A stretch of DNA of 45,088 bases from Candidatus Altimarinota bacterium (GTDB lineage Bacteria > Patescibacteriota > Gracilibacteria > BD1-5 > UBA6164). The position numbers and the translations under genes were made by a program. The notes below the pieces were generated by a model. That model saw nothing but the letters and a program-made list of their open reading frames with translations, was not told where the DNA came from and made no database searches. The stretch spans positions 1 through 45,088 of the forward strand of contig JAMONT010000029.1 in NCBI GenBank assembly GCA_027066455.1, in the 5' to 3' direction. How positions within the stretch are numbered: position 1 is the first letter of the stretch; each line of letters opens with the position of its first letter. Of this stretch, positions 32,403-43,555 are shown in pieces.

Positions 32403-33395
32403 TTATATACTATTTTTAATAACTTCTTCTATTTCTAAAGCAAGTTCTGGATTTTCTTTAAAAAATAATTTTACTTTTTCTCTTCATTGACCTAATTTTG
32501 TTTCTCAATAAGAATAAAAAGCACCTGCTTTTTTCAATACTCATAAATCTACTCAAATATCAAGAATTTCTCCAACTTTTGAAATTCATTCACTATACAT
32601 AATATCAAATTCAGCTTCTTTAAAAGGAGGAGCTATTTTATTTTTTATAACTTTTACTTTTGTAAGGTTTCAATTAACTTCTTTATCATTTCCAGTTCCT
32701 GATTCTATTTTTGCTCTTCTTCTAATATCAAGTCTTTGACTAGCATAAAATTTCAAAGCATTACCTCAAGTAGTTGTTTCAGGACTACCAAACATAACTC
32801 AAATTTTCATTCTAATTTGATTAATAAAAATGATAGTTGTTCAACTCCTAGAAACAACTCAAGTAATTTTTCTAAGAGCTTGACTCATTAATCTTGCTTG
32901 TAATCACATATGAGAATCTCACATATCACCTTCTATTTCAGCTTTTGGAGTAAGTGCTGCAACAGAATCAATAACTATTAAATCAACAGCTCAACTTCTA
33001 ACTAAAGCGTCAACTATTTCCAAAGCTTGTTCACCATAATCAGGTTGAGAAATAAGTAAATTATCTACATCAACTCATATCTTTTTAGCATATTCTGGAT
33101 CAAGAGCATGTTCTGCATCTATAAAAGCTGCAATTCCTCCAGCTTTTTGACATTCAGCTATAGCATGAAGTGTAAGAGTAGTTTTACCTGAACTTTCAGG
33201 ACCATAAATTTCTACTATTCTACCTTTTGCATATCAACCTCAAAGAGCTATATCAAGCCCTAAACTACCAGAAGAAAATGTTTCAACTTTTTGAATTGCT
33301 CATTCATCTCACATTTTCATTATAGAACCTTTTCCAAATTGTTTTTCGATCATTGCCATTGCATTATTCAATGCTTCTTGTTTATCTAAAGCCAT
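32403..33395 (-). CDS. recA: recombinase RecA
   Basis: The 330-residue protein is a standard RecA: Walker [11 protein letters not shown] (65-74, as in E. coli 66-73), Walker [11 protein letters not shown], the L1/L2 loops ([18 protein letters not shown], then [17 protein letters not shown]) and an [14 protein letters not shown] region. It forms a filament on single-stranded DNA for homologous recombination and SOS control. The C-terminal acidic tail is reduced. Gly codons are a mix of GGN and TGA. A TTGCAA-16-TAAAAT promoter lies upstream; no LexA-type box was recognised. Confidence 0.98.
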
Positions 33396-33459
33396 ATTAC
33401 GTATTGTTAAAAATATAAATGTAAATCGTTACTAAAATTTTTTTTTAATTTACAAAAGT

Positions 33460-33487
33460 ATTTTAAAAGATAAATCAATTTTTGCAA
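33460..33487 (-). promoter_or_regulatory. sigma70-like promoter of recA
   Basis: On the minus strand this reads TTGCAA, 16 nt, TAAAAT, ending 64 nt before the recA ATG. The box sequences and spacing match those in the 61-bp repeats. Confidence 0.5.
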
Positions 33488-33567
33488 GTAAAATATCAAA
33501 AAATCATTTGCATTTTTCAAAAAAAATGTTAATATATATTTATATTATAAATAAAAAATACAAACAA

Positions 33568-33756
33568 ATGTCAAAAGAAAATTTTCAAATTCCTGAAAAT
33601 CAACCAAATAAAATTTTAGATTTGGTTAATTTAATTTTATGAAAAAAATTAACTCCAGAAGAAGAAATAAAAGCCTTACAAGAGCAAAGGCAAAATGCAA
33701 TAAATAATATAATAACAGAAAAACCTAAAAATTTAAAACAAAAAACCTGAACTTAA
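33568..33756 (+). CDS. small hypothetical protein, 62 aa
   Basis: The short hydrophilic protein (MSKENFQIPENQPNKILDL...) has a middle helix GKKLTPEEEIKALQEQRQNA and ends with KTGT. It contains two in-frame TGA codons and is followed immediately by a terminator, which supports a real gene. No family was recognised. It is divergent from recA. Confidence 0.6.
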
Positions 33757-33788
33757 AAAAAATACTAAAAAAATTTAGTATTTTTTTT
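33755..33788 (+). terminator. rho-independent terminator
   Basis: AAAAAATACTAAA and TTTAGTATTTTTTTT form a hairpin with a T-tract directly at the end of the 62-aa ORF. Confidence 0.8.
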
Positions 33789-33834
33789 ATTTTTAATTAT
33801 AATGCTAAAAAATATCTTTTATAAAAATTTAATA

Positions 33835-35166
33835 ATGTATAAAATCTGAATAGATGAAGCTGGAAGATGACCTTGGGCTTGATGAGTTGTTGCTTGTGCA
33901 TTTTGTTTCAATCCTGAAAATATGCCAGATAAAAAATTCTTAAAACAAATCTGAGATTCAAAAAAAATTTCTGAAAAAAAAAGAAAAATATTATTTCAGC
34001 AATTAGTTGAAATGAGTTCCCCACCCCTAACCCCTCCCCCTTCAGGAGAGGGGAATTTGGAACCTCAAATCTTTTTCTGAGTTTGAGTTGTTGATAATTT
34101 TGTGATTGATGAAAAAAATATTAAACAAGCAAATAAAGAAGCAATGAGAAGAGCTTTGGTTGAGTTGTTGAGGAAAATAAGCCCCCTATCCCAGCCTTTC
34201 CCCCAAAGGGAGAAAGGAGCTAAAAAATATAAATGAAATATTTCTTGAGTTTTTATAGATTGAAATGATAATTATAATTTTGAAGAACTTGATAAAAAAC
34301 CTGTTTTTGTTATTAAGTGAGATGAAAAAATTCTTGAAATTGGAGCAGCTTCAATAATTGCAAAAGTTTTTAGAGATAAATTAATGAACACTTATTCTCT
34401 ACTTTATCCTAATTTTTGATTTGAAAATCATAAATGATATTGAACAAAAAAACATAGAGAAAAATTGCTTGAAAAAAAAGATATAACTTGAATTCACAGA
34501 ATTTCTTATAAACCTGTAAAAAAAATTCTTGAAAAAAAAGAAAAATTACTTTTACATATTTGTTGCTGACCAGATGCTTCAATTCCCATTATGGATTTGA
34601 AAGAAAAATATGATATTATTTGTTTTTGGTATGATCCAAATATTCAGCCAAAAAAAGAATATGAAAAAAGATTTAAAAATTTTGTAAAAGTTTGTAAAAT
34701 AGAAAAAGTTCCTTATATTAAATGAGAATATGATGTTGAAAATTTTTTAGCAGAAATAAAATGATTAGAAAAAACTCCTGAAAAGTGAGAAAAATGTACT
34801 AAATGTTATGATTTCAGACTTAAAAGAACAGCTCTTGAAGCTAATAAATTATGAATAAAATATTGGACAACAACTTTGAATATTTCTCCTCATAAAGATT
34901 TGGAAAAAATTTTTGAAATTGGGGAGAAGTATTCAAATAATCCACCTTTAAAATCCCTCTCTCCTGAATCCTCTCTCCCTTGCAGGGAGAAAGGGGCTAC
35001 AAAAATAAAAAAAGAAAAATTAGAATTTTTAAAAATAGCTTTTAGAAAAAATGGTGGTTTTGAAAGAAGTGTAGAATATACAAAAAAACATAAAATTTAT
35101 AGACAAAATTATTGTGGTTGTATTTATTCTGATACTTTTCCTGAAAAAAATAAATTTGAAAAATAA
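33835..35166 (+). CDS. RNase HII - epoxyqueuosine reductase QueH fusion
   Basis: The 443-residue protein is one frame with two enzymes. Residues 1-230 are RNase HII: GIDEAGRGP (D7, E8), VFIDGND (D142), KVFRDKL (D181) and HKGYGTKKH. It removes RNA from RNA-DNA hybrids. Residues 237-443 are QueH, which reduces epoxyqueuosine to queuosine in tRNA: LLHICCGPD (C243, C244), CTKCYDFRL (C321, C324) and YRQNYCGCIYS (C427, C429). Three GC-rich palindromes are inserted in frame: 34018-34055 and 34182-34222 in the RNase HII part, and 34954-35001 in QueH. All catalytic residues remain. A start at 33802 would add 11 residues; 33835 gives the usual MYKIGIDEAGRG N-terminus. Each enzyme is clear; the fusion is unusual. 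Confidence 0.92.
34018..34055 (+). repeat. GC-rich repeat, family B, inside RNase HII-QueH gene
   Basis: TCCCCACCCCTAACCCCTCC, then CCCTTCAGGAGAGGGG, encodes SPPLTPPPSGEG at about residues 62-73, between two RNase HII secondary elements. It is in sense, and the proline-rich peptide is foreign to the family. Confidence 0.8.
34182..34222 (+). repeat. GC-rich palindromic repeat, family A-like copy 7, in frame
   Basis: CCCCCTATCCCAGCCTTTCC, then CCCAAAGGGAGAAAGGAGCTA, encodes PLSQPFPQREKGA. The 3' half (GGGAGAAAGG-GCTA) matches family A and is read in the same phase as copies 6 and 8. Confidence 0.8.
34954..35001 (+). repeat. GC-rich palindromic repeat, family A copy 8, in frame
   Basis: TCCCTCTCTCCTGAATCC, stem CTCTCCC TTGC GGGAGA, then AAGGGGCTACA, encodes SLSPESSLPCREKGAT in the QueH part, between IGEKYSNNPPLK and KIKKEKLEFLK. 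It is in sense. Confidence 0.93.
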
Positions 35167-35170
35167 CTAA

Positions 35171-35197
35171 AAAAACCTCCTTATTATGGAGGTTTTT
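35171..35197. terminator. bidirectional terminator
   Basis: AAAAACCTCC and GGAGGTTTTT are perfect complements around a short loop. It lies between the convergent RNase HII-QueH and surface-protein genes. Confidence 0.88.
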
Positions 35198-35215
35198 AAA
35201 ATTTTAAAATAATTT

Positions 35216-38200
35216 TTATTTTTCAAATAAAGGTGGAATATTATTTAAAAAATTATTATTATATTCTATAATTACAGATTGTCTTGCATATGGATCATCA
35301 GTGTTTGTTACAATTCTTGCAAATTTAGAATCTGTAGAACAAAAAGTTCAATCAGTAGTTCAATCAGTTGGATTATTATCAATTAAACTACAAGTTCAAT
35401 CTCAAATAACTTTTCAGGTATTCATTGGTAAATATAAATTATTTTCTTTAAAAACTAATACAAATCTTCTTAAAAAGTTTAAATCATATTTTTGTGCTTC
35501 TTCTTTTGTTGTACAATTAGAAACAAAATATGGACATTTATAAGGATCTTTTCTTGCTCAACCTATAGTATTTTCAGAAAATATATTTCAAAAAATATGA
35601 AGTTGATTTTTTAGTTCAGAAATATTATTTACATTTGTAAATTCTTTCATAGTAGTTCAAACTAATTTTCAAGATTTCAATGTTTTTGATAAATAATAAG
35701 TTCAAACTAAATTTGTAACTTCTGGGTCTATATAAACATTTCAACCAATTCAAGCTTCATCTTTTAATACAATTATTCACAAAATATCATTTTTGTTTTC
35801 ATAAAACATATTAGATTTAATATATAAATCTGCTCAAATTACAACAATTGTCTTTTTTCATTTTACTTCTAAATCATTAGTTCAATTTCAAAGAATAACT
35901 AAATTATCAGAATTTCATCATTTAAAATATAAAATATTATTATTTTGTAATTTTGTTCAGTCAGTATTATTAGAAAAATCAGTTAAATCAGTTATTTTAT
36001 TTCAATTTGTATTTACAATATTTCTTAAAGATTTATAAATATTTCTTTCAATAGATTTTTTAAAATCAAGTTTTGTAAGATTTCAAATATTATTCAAATC
36101 TTTTCATTTAGTATTTGTAATAATTGTATCAATATCATTAGCAATATATCAAACTACATTTAATCCAGATTGTTTTGTTCTTTGAATTTCTGTTTGTCAA
36201 ATTTTTTCTCAAGGGTAAATAACAGTTTTTCAATTTAAAATATACCTAACATAAGTAGAAAAACTAGTTTCTTGTTCATTATCTATTTGAACTCATTGTT
36301 TTTGAGTTAATAGAGTTAAAATTTCTTTTCAAGTTGTTAATAAATCTACTTTAGAATTTCAGTTAAAATTTAAACTTAAATTTCAAGTTGAAACAGGTTC
36401 TTCATCTATTGGATTATATGTAGAACTTCATTCTTGAAAATTTAAATCAAAATTATCACTAATATCTAAAAATTCGAAAAATATTTCTTCATCACTATCT
36501 CAAGCAATAATTCCATTTTGTTCAACTTTTATTTCTGAAGCTTGTGCAGCTCATTCTATTAATCAATTATTTTTTATTGAACCACTAAAAGTTACATTAT
36601 ATATTGGTTTGAATTCAAAATTTATTGTAGAACTCAAAACCGAACCAGAAGAAATAGAAGAACTTCAATCAATATTATCTTCTAAAATAGCTTCTATATC
36701 AGTTATTTCAAAAATTTCTGTATTTTTTATAAATTCTCTTCAATCTGTTATTCAAAATGTTGGAGTATAAACATTAAAATCAATTTTATATTTTCAGTCT
36801 CTATTTTCAGCATAATCATATTCTCAGTCAAAAGTTTTTTCTTTATTAGTTCATAAAATTATTTCTGCCATTGAATTACTATTAATTCTAGCTTCTACTG
36901 CTGAATCATTTTCATTATATTGATTTAAATGTAAATTATTATCATATTCTAATTCTATTTTTACTGTTCTAATATCTGTTGTTCAATCTTTTACAGGAGT
37001 AATTTTATTTCCAAATTCATCTTCTAAATTTATTTTTAAAGAATAATTAGTTCAGTTTGCAATTGCTGTTCAGTTTGCTAAATCTCCTATATCTGTAACA
37101 TTTGTATTAGTTATTCAAGCTAAAACATTATACTGAAAAGTTTTTAAATTTGTAGCACAATTAGCTGCTTCATCACAAACTTTTGTAACTTCATAATCAT
37201 AAACTCTATAATTTCAACTTTCTTTATCACTTTCTCAATCAACTTTTGAAATATTTTCTGAACTTGTCAAAGTTCAAGTAATTGAACCTCTTGAAAAATA
37301 ACTATTCTTATCATTAAATTTTTCAAACTCTGCATTTAATTCAACTATAGGAGAACCAGAATTAACATCTACAATTAATTCAAAATTTTCAGGATTTTTT
37401 GCAATTAAGAAAGAATTATTTGTTGGAATAGAAGTAATATCACTTGCTTGTGGTGGAATATTATCAAATTTAACTGTTCATAAATCATAATTAGCTATAG
37501 GATTTCAAACATTGTCTTTTAAATTTTCAATTTTATATTCAAAAGTTTTTCAATTATCATCATATGCAAAAACTTTATCATAGTAACAAATTTTATTTTG
37601 AGAAGTATTTGTAGTACAAGTGTAAGTAGTTATTGTATTAGTTTTTATTCAATCAATATATTCAACTAATTCAAAAGTATCTATTCAAGAACCATCAAGA
37701 TTATTATATTTATCAGTTAATCTAAAATTTAATGTAACACCTGAATTTGTCCAATTATTAGTTCAAGTTATTCATGTAATTCAAGATGAAGTTAAAGTTG
37801 GAGTTTGATTATCAAAATAAACAGTTTTAGTTTTTTTCATTCAAGGATTTTCATTTCAAACATTATCTGTAATCCATAAGTCATATTGAAAATCATATCA
37901 ATTATCTAGGTCAGAAAAATTTGCAAAAAAATCTCACCATATATTTTGTGTTGCTTGAGGAATATTTGTCAAACTATTATCAACTTGAGAACCATTTTTT
38001 CAGAATACATTATCATTAGTAGTATATTCTATTTCCCTATCACTATTTACCCAATTTTTTCAATTAATAACTTTTATCCAAGCACTTTCATTTTTAAATT
38101 CAATTGTTCAAGTTGGTTCCCTATCATCTAACTCTACTGGATATCAAGAAGATGAATTAGTTTTATCTCAGTTTTTACAAGTAATACTATAGCTTGTTTG

Positions 38201-38983
38201 ATTATCAGAATAACTAAGATCTGAATAATCTAAATTTACTTTTCAAGAAGGATTTATAGTATAAGTTCAACATGAACCATTATTTGGATTTAAACCTATA
38301 TTTCCTGGTATCCATTTTCAATATTCTCAACTATAGTTTAAGGAACAAGTTGTTGGTGTTTTATAATCACAAGATATTGTTGATGGACTTGGTTTAGAAG
38401 AAGCTGGACAGAAACTATCCTCTACTGTACCTCAACCATCTATTTTACAAAATACAGAAGAACTTAGATTTTCTCATCAACAAGCAGAAGAAGGGCAAGA
38501 AGGTGTAGTTCAAACCTGCCAACTATAAGTATAAGTTGGAGGTGGTGGTGTTGGATCTGGTAAATCTGGAGGTGGTGATGTTGGATCTGGATCTGGTGTT
38601 GATCATTGGGAAATTTTACATCTATATACAGTTTTATTATTTCTCAATTTTTTACTACCACTAACTGTACATTCCCGTATTTTAAAAACTTTAGAACCTT
38701 GTGTCTCTGTCCATACATCTTTTGTTATTTTAGCAGTAAAATCATTTTCACCTTTACATATTCATTTATCTCCTATATCACGAGCACATACATAATATTC
38801 ACAATAATTTAGTTCTTTATCAATTATATCTTCATAACATACTGCATCATCATGGTCTAAACAATCAGAAGACCAAGTAATTTTATTACCATCTGACCAA
38901 GTAGCTGTTTGACAAGTTGCATTTGCCACATTAAAAAATCCTATAAAAGTGAAACCTAGTATAATAAGTATTATTTTTTTCAT
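35216..38983 (-). CDS. large secreted surface protein with TSP1-like modules
   Basis: The 1255-residue protein has a Sec signal (IILIILGFTFIGFFNVANA) and no other membrane helix, so it is secreted or surface-bound. A Cys-rich N-terminal part is followed by a Pro-rich linker. Then come a TSP1-like module (YSWQVGTTPSCPSSACGG, TVEDSFCPASSKPSPSTISC) and further Cys-containing repeats. Many Ig/bacterial-adhesin-like beta domains follow (NGYDFQYDLGITDNVGNENP, FDNIPPQASDITSIPTNN). The C-terminal ~200 residues (NVYIDPEVTNLVGTYYLSK, YALFVFKENNLYLPM-like) resemble PilX/PilY-type pilus-associated proteins. A role in attachment to a host cell is plausible. Residue 103 or so is a CGG codon in a TSP1-like KI(R)ECT strand. 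Confidence 0.82.
38538..38597 (-). repeat. 30-bp tandem repeat encoding Pro-rich linker
   Basis: Two imperfect 30-bp units (GGAGGTGGTGRTGTTGGATC...) stand in line. On the minus strand they encode the DPTPPP/DPTSPPP linker between the Cys-rich domain and the TSP1-like module. Confidence 0.75.
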
Positions 38984-39142
38984 ATTTTTTGTTTTAAATA
39001 TTTTAAATTAATCTTTATTATATTAAAACATATTTTTTTATAAAAAACAAATATTTTTATACATATTCTATTAAAATCATATAATTTTCTTGAAAATAAC
39101 AAAGTTTCAATAAAACAACTTTGCAAAAAATAAAAATAAAAA

Positions 39143-39180
39143 ATAGCAATTAATAAGAAAAATTCTTATATATTTGCTAT
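39143..39180. other. imperfect hairpin upstream of the surface-protein gene
   Basis: ATAGCAATTAATAAGAA and TTCTTATATATTTGCTAT pair with a few mismatches. It is flanked on both sides by TTTGCAAAAAAT-like direct repeats, in the 259-bp gap between two minus-strand genes. It could be a terminator of the 39243-39986 gene. Confidence 0.45.
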
Positions 39181-39242
39181 ATATTATTTTGCAAAAAATC
39201 TATTTATTACAAGATTTTTATATTCTACATACCTTTGTTTTT

Positions 39243-39986
39243 TTAAGCAACTTTTTGTAAATTTTCTGGAATATTATTTTCAGCAACAGAGAATTTTTGT
39301 GTTTTTATTAAATCATTAACTGCAACAATTTCTTTATAATAATCTGTATCTTTAACTAGTTCTCCATTTATTCTTCATTTTGGATTTGAAACTATTATTT
39401 CATTTAATTCTTTCAAAGTTCATTCTAATTCATCCTTTTTCGCATCACTAAAAAAAACTTCTCCTAAATTTACTGATTCATAATCAGCATATTCAGCTCA
39501 TTCTTCATTTGGTTTAATTCATTTCATTAATCAATATTTTTCTCTATTATCAACTATATTAATAGATTCTCATCAAACAACAACAGGATTATTTGCATAA
39601 TATTTTCTTCAATCATCAGTTGTTGTATTTGTTTCTTCTGCAACTTTCAATTCTTTTTTTGTTTTTTCTATAATAGCCTCTTTTTGAGGTGTAATATTAG
39701 ATTTTTCTATATTTAAAAATCAATCTTTTGAAATTAAAGCAATATATCATTTTGGTTCTAAGATATTTTTTATTTCTCAAAAAGTAAGTTCTTTTCAAGA
39801 CATCCCATCTTTAGAAGCTCATCTAATTTCTTTTTTTATTTCTTCATCATCAATTTTTCATAATGTATAATTTAACATAAAAACAGTATTATTTTTTTCT
39901 TTTTCTTTTATTTCATTAGCAGGAGCTCAGTTAATTGTCACTTCAGGACCTTTTCACCAAACTTTTTCATTAGGATTCATAATCAT
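39243..39986 (-). CDS. hypothetical soluble protein, 247 aa
   Basis: The hydrophilic protein has no signal peptide or membrane segment and many Glu/Lys/Asn residues. Motif-like stretches are KVWGKGPEVTINGAPANEIK, PVVVGGESINIVDNREKYG and GEVFFSDAKKDELEGTLKEL. I do not recognise a family. The dense in-frame TGA-Gly use and the clean stop support a real gene. Two ATGs in the first three codons are both possible starts (39986 or 39980). Confidence 0.7.
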
Positions 39987-40120
39987 AATAAATTTAAAAA
40001 ATAATTTAATTAAAATCATTATAATATATTTTTTAAAAAAAGCAAAATAAAAAAATAATAAAATTTGAAAAATAATATTTTTGTGATAAAATAAAAAAAA
40101 ACTACTAAAAATAAAAAAAT

Positions 40121-40915
40121 ATGCAAAATATATCTACAATTTACAGATTTAAAACTCCTTTTTTAGATTTAGAAAAAGAGAAAAAAAATCTAAGTTCTGT
40201 TTTGAAAAAAATAGAAAAATCTATAGAATTTGATTGAATTAATTTTAAAAAAAATACTGAAAAAATTTGAAATTACTATAAAATTAATTTAGAATTTGAA
40301 AATAATTTATGAAACATAAAATTTTATTATTTGGCTGAAAATAACTTAGAATACTTTTTTCCTGTTTTTAAATTAGATATTTTTTTGGCTAAAAAATTTT
40401 TAAAAGATAATAATTCTAAAAAAAATTGAGTAAAATTTTTGAATAATATTTTTGAATGTTTTGATTGATTAAATGAAAAAGAATTTTTAATTGATTTAAA
40501 TAATAATTTTTATTACAAAACTGGTTTTTTATGAACAAAAAAATATCCTAATTATGATTTTTCAAATATAGATAAAATAGAAGAAAATTTTAAAGAAAAA
40601 TCCTGAGAAAAATTATTAAAAGATTTTATTATAAAATATAAAAATAAAACTTTTATTTTAACTAGAGAAAATTCAAAATATTATCATAAGCTACATTCTA
40701 TAATTTTATATTTTATTTATCTAACTTTTTTGATACATCAAAATGTAGAAAAAAATATTGTTACAAAAAAAGAACTTGAAAAACTAGAAGATGCTTGAAT
40801 TTATGAAGCACATATTCAACTTATGAAAAAAAGATTAGATTATGTTGATGATTTAAGTGTAGTAAATTTGAAAAAATATAAAGAAAAATTAAAAATATTT
40901 TTTAACTTATTTTAA
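40121..40915 (+). CDS. hypothetical protein, 264 aa
   Basis: The protein is soluble, rich in Lys, Asn and Phe, and predicted mostly helical with coiled-coil parts (FLDLEKEKKNLSSVLKKIEK at the start, YEAHIQLMKKRLDYVDDLS near the end). About ten codons are TGA. No known domain was recognised. It is the only plus-strand gene in this part and stands alone. Confidence 0.7.
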
Positions 40916-41000
40916 AATATTTTTAGTAAAACTATTTTAGTTTTCAAAAGTACTAAATACTTAGAAACTTTCAAATAAAAAAAGTTATTAGAATTTTTTT

Positions 41001-42110
41001 TTATTTCTTTTTTCTAAATTTATTTTTTATTTTAGTTAAAAGTTTTTTTCACTTTTTATCTATTTCTTCTATAAAATCTTCTTTTAAATCACCTTTTTCT
41101 GATAATAAAACTCAAATAGGTTTTGTAGTTTCAAATTTAGAAAACACAATATTCAAAATTATCATAATTGGAACTGATAAAAACATTCCTGCAACTCACC
41201 ATAAACTTCCCCAAAAAACCAATGAAACTAATATAACAAGTGGACTTAGATTTAATTTATTTCAAGTAAATTTTGGGTCAACAATATTTCACATAAAAAC
41301 TTGAACTGCAATTAAACTGGAAGTTAAAAATATAAATTCATAAGAAAATCATTTTAAAACAAAAGCTAATAATATTGGAAAAAATATTGCAATTATAGAA
41401 CCAATATTTGGAACAAAATTTAAAACAAATATAAAAAATGCCCAAAAAATTGCAAAATCTAATCAAAAAAGTGTTAAAATAATATATGAAAAAAATGCTG
41501 TAAAAAAGCTAATAATAGTTTTTAAATAAAAATATTGACTAATTTCATTTTTGATTTGGTTTATAATATTTATTGTTTTTTCTCTTTTATCTTTATTTGT
41601 AAACATTCATCTTATTTTATGATCAATGTATTTATATTCAAAAAGTATAAAAATAACATAAAAAAATATTAGTCAAATATTAGAAAAAAGTCCAGCAATA
41701 CCTCAAGCAATAGATTTTCATAATTCTTCTAAATCCATTTTTGAAGCATATTTTTCTAGATCAAAATCTATTTTAAAAGGCAAAGATTGTTCTATTCAAA
41801 CAAAACGTTTGATTATTTTTTCTTGGTATGTTCATAAATTATTTTGTAAATCTGTAATACTTCAACCTATAAGTTTCCAAATTCAAAAAATAATTAAAGC
41901 ATATGTAAAAAGTGATAAAATAGAAGAAAAAAAGAAATTTAATTTTAATTTTTCTTTATAAAAATTATTAAGTCAAATAATAGCAAAACTGATAAATAAT
42001 GCCACAACTAAAGGAATAATCATATCTGCTAATTTATCAAAAATTACATATATTGATATTATAGAAATTATAATTAATGTAAAATTAAGTAATTTATTAG
42101 GCCTTATCAT
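41001..42110 (-). CDS. AI-2E family transporter (UPF0118)
   Basis: The 369-residue inner-membrane protein has about eight helices. It shows the family's C-terminal signature: FVLNFVPNIGSIIAIFFPIL, then NKLNLSPLVILVSLVFWGSL and GVAGMFLSVPIM. The family includes the AI-2 exporter TqsA and Na+/H+ antiporter-like members, so the substrate is open. The start at ATG 42108-42110 gives MIRPNKLLNFTLII, a normal first helix. It lies 69 nt downstream of the CBS-domain gene on the same strand. Confidence 0.92.
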
Positions 42111-42179
42111 AAAAATTTTTTAAAAAGTATTTTGTTTAATTTTATCTATTTTTTTAAAAATTGCAAAAAAAATAATTAT

Positions 42180-43469
42180 TTAAATAATTATTTTTTTTAT
42201 TTCTATTTCTCAAGTTCAACTTGAATCAATATTCAAAATTTTTAGAACTAATTTAGATTTTTTTTCAAGTTCATCAATTATTTTATATTCTATAATTTCT
42301 CAAGTTTTAGGAAATCTTTCTAATTTTTCTGTGATAATATAACTAAGAGTTTCTCATTCAAATTCTTTTTCATTTAATCAAATATTTTCTAAATCCAAAT
42401 TAAAGTTTTTCAAAACTTCTTTAATTAAAACACTAGATTTTACTATTAAATTATCTTTTTTTATTTCTCTAATTTCATCAGTTTCTTTATCAGTTTCATC
42501 TCTAATTTCTCAAAAAACTTCTTCAATAATATCTTCCAAAGTTACTATTCAAGCCACTCAACCATATTCATCCAAAATTACAGCTAGGATTTTGTGTTGT
42601 TTTTGAAAAATAGAAAAAAGATTTTGAATACTTTTATTTAAAGGAATTTTTACAGGTTCTCTTAATTTTATTTCTCTTAGAGTTTTTGTTTTATCAGAAA
42701 TTTCAAGTAAATCTTTTATAGTATAATAATAATTAATTTTATCAATTGTATCTTCATAAACCAAAATTCTACTATGAGTTTTTTTCATAAAAAATTCCTG
42801 AGCTTCTTCAATTGTAGCATCAATAGAAATTGCATCAATTTTTACTCTTGGAGTCATTATTTCTTCAACATCTATATTTTCAAAATCAAGTAAATTTTTC
42901 AATTTTTTATGTTTAGAATATTCCAAATTTCAGCTATCTTTTCACATATCAATAAAAGCTTCTATTTCTTGCTGAGTAACTTGTTCTACCTTAGATTTTC
43001 AAGTAAAAACTTTTATTATTGCTTCCAAAAGTTTTACTATAGGATATAATAAAAAAATCAAGAATTTATAAAATTTTGCAACAAATAAAGCAATTTTTTC
43101 AGCATTTTTAATAGCAAAACTTTTTGGAGCAATTTCTCAAAAAACTAAAAGTAAAAAAGTAATTATTCAAGTAGCAAGTCAAATTGCAAGTGAAGCTTCC
43201 ATTCCTGACTTTGCAGCCATATCTGTGGCAATTACAGTTGCAAAAGAAGCTGTAAAAGTGTTTACTAAATTATTTCAAATTAAAATAGTAATTAAAAGTT
43301 CATCATTTCTATCTTTTATATATTTCAAATCTTTACTTCAAAATTTTTTTTCTTTCAAAAAACTATCAATTTTATGTTTTCATAGGCTCATTAAGGCCAA
43401 TTCTGTTCAAGAAAAAAATCCAGATAATAAAAATAAAATTACAAATAATAGTATGAGTAGAGGATCCAT
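42180..43469 (-). CDS. CNNM/CorC-type membrane protein with CBS pair
   Basis: The 429-residue protein has an N-terminal CNNM (DUF21) domain with three or four helices (LILLFVILFLLSGFFSGTE, LLITILIGNNLVNTFTASFA). A CBS pair follows (VEEIMTPRVKIDAI; KILAVILDEYGGVAGIVTLED, with the EDIIEE motif). A CorC/HlyC C-terminal domain ends the protein. Such proteins are linked to Mg2+/Co2+ efflux; the old 'hemolysin' name is misleading. The CBS pair probably binds ATP-Mg. It is followed by the AI-2E transporter gene. Confidence 0.93.
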
Positions 43470-43555
43470 ATTTTTAAATAAAAAAATAAATAATATTTTA
43501 TAAGTTTATATATTATTTACTTTTTATTTTTTTGCAAATTTTTTTAAAATATTTA

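Noticed and set aside
33421-33480. LexA (SOS) box upstream of recA
   Set aside because: No convincing palindrome of a known LexA type was found; only AT-rich sequence and a sigma70-like promoter.
436-35001. CRISPR array
   Set aside because: The GC-rich repeats are dispersed singly over kilobases, not regularly spaced, and no cas genes are present.
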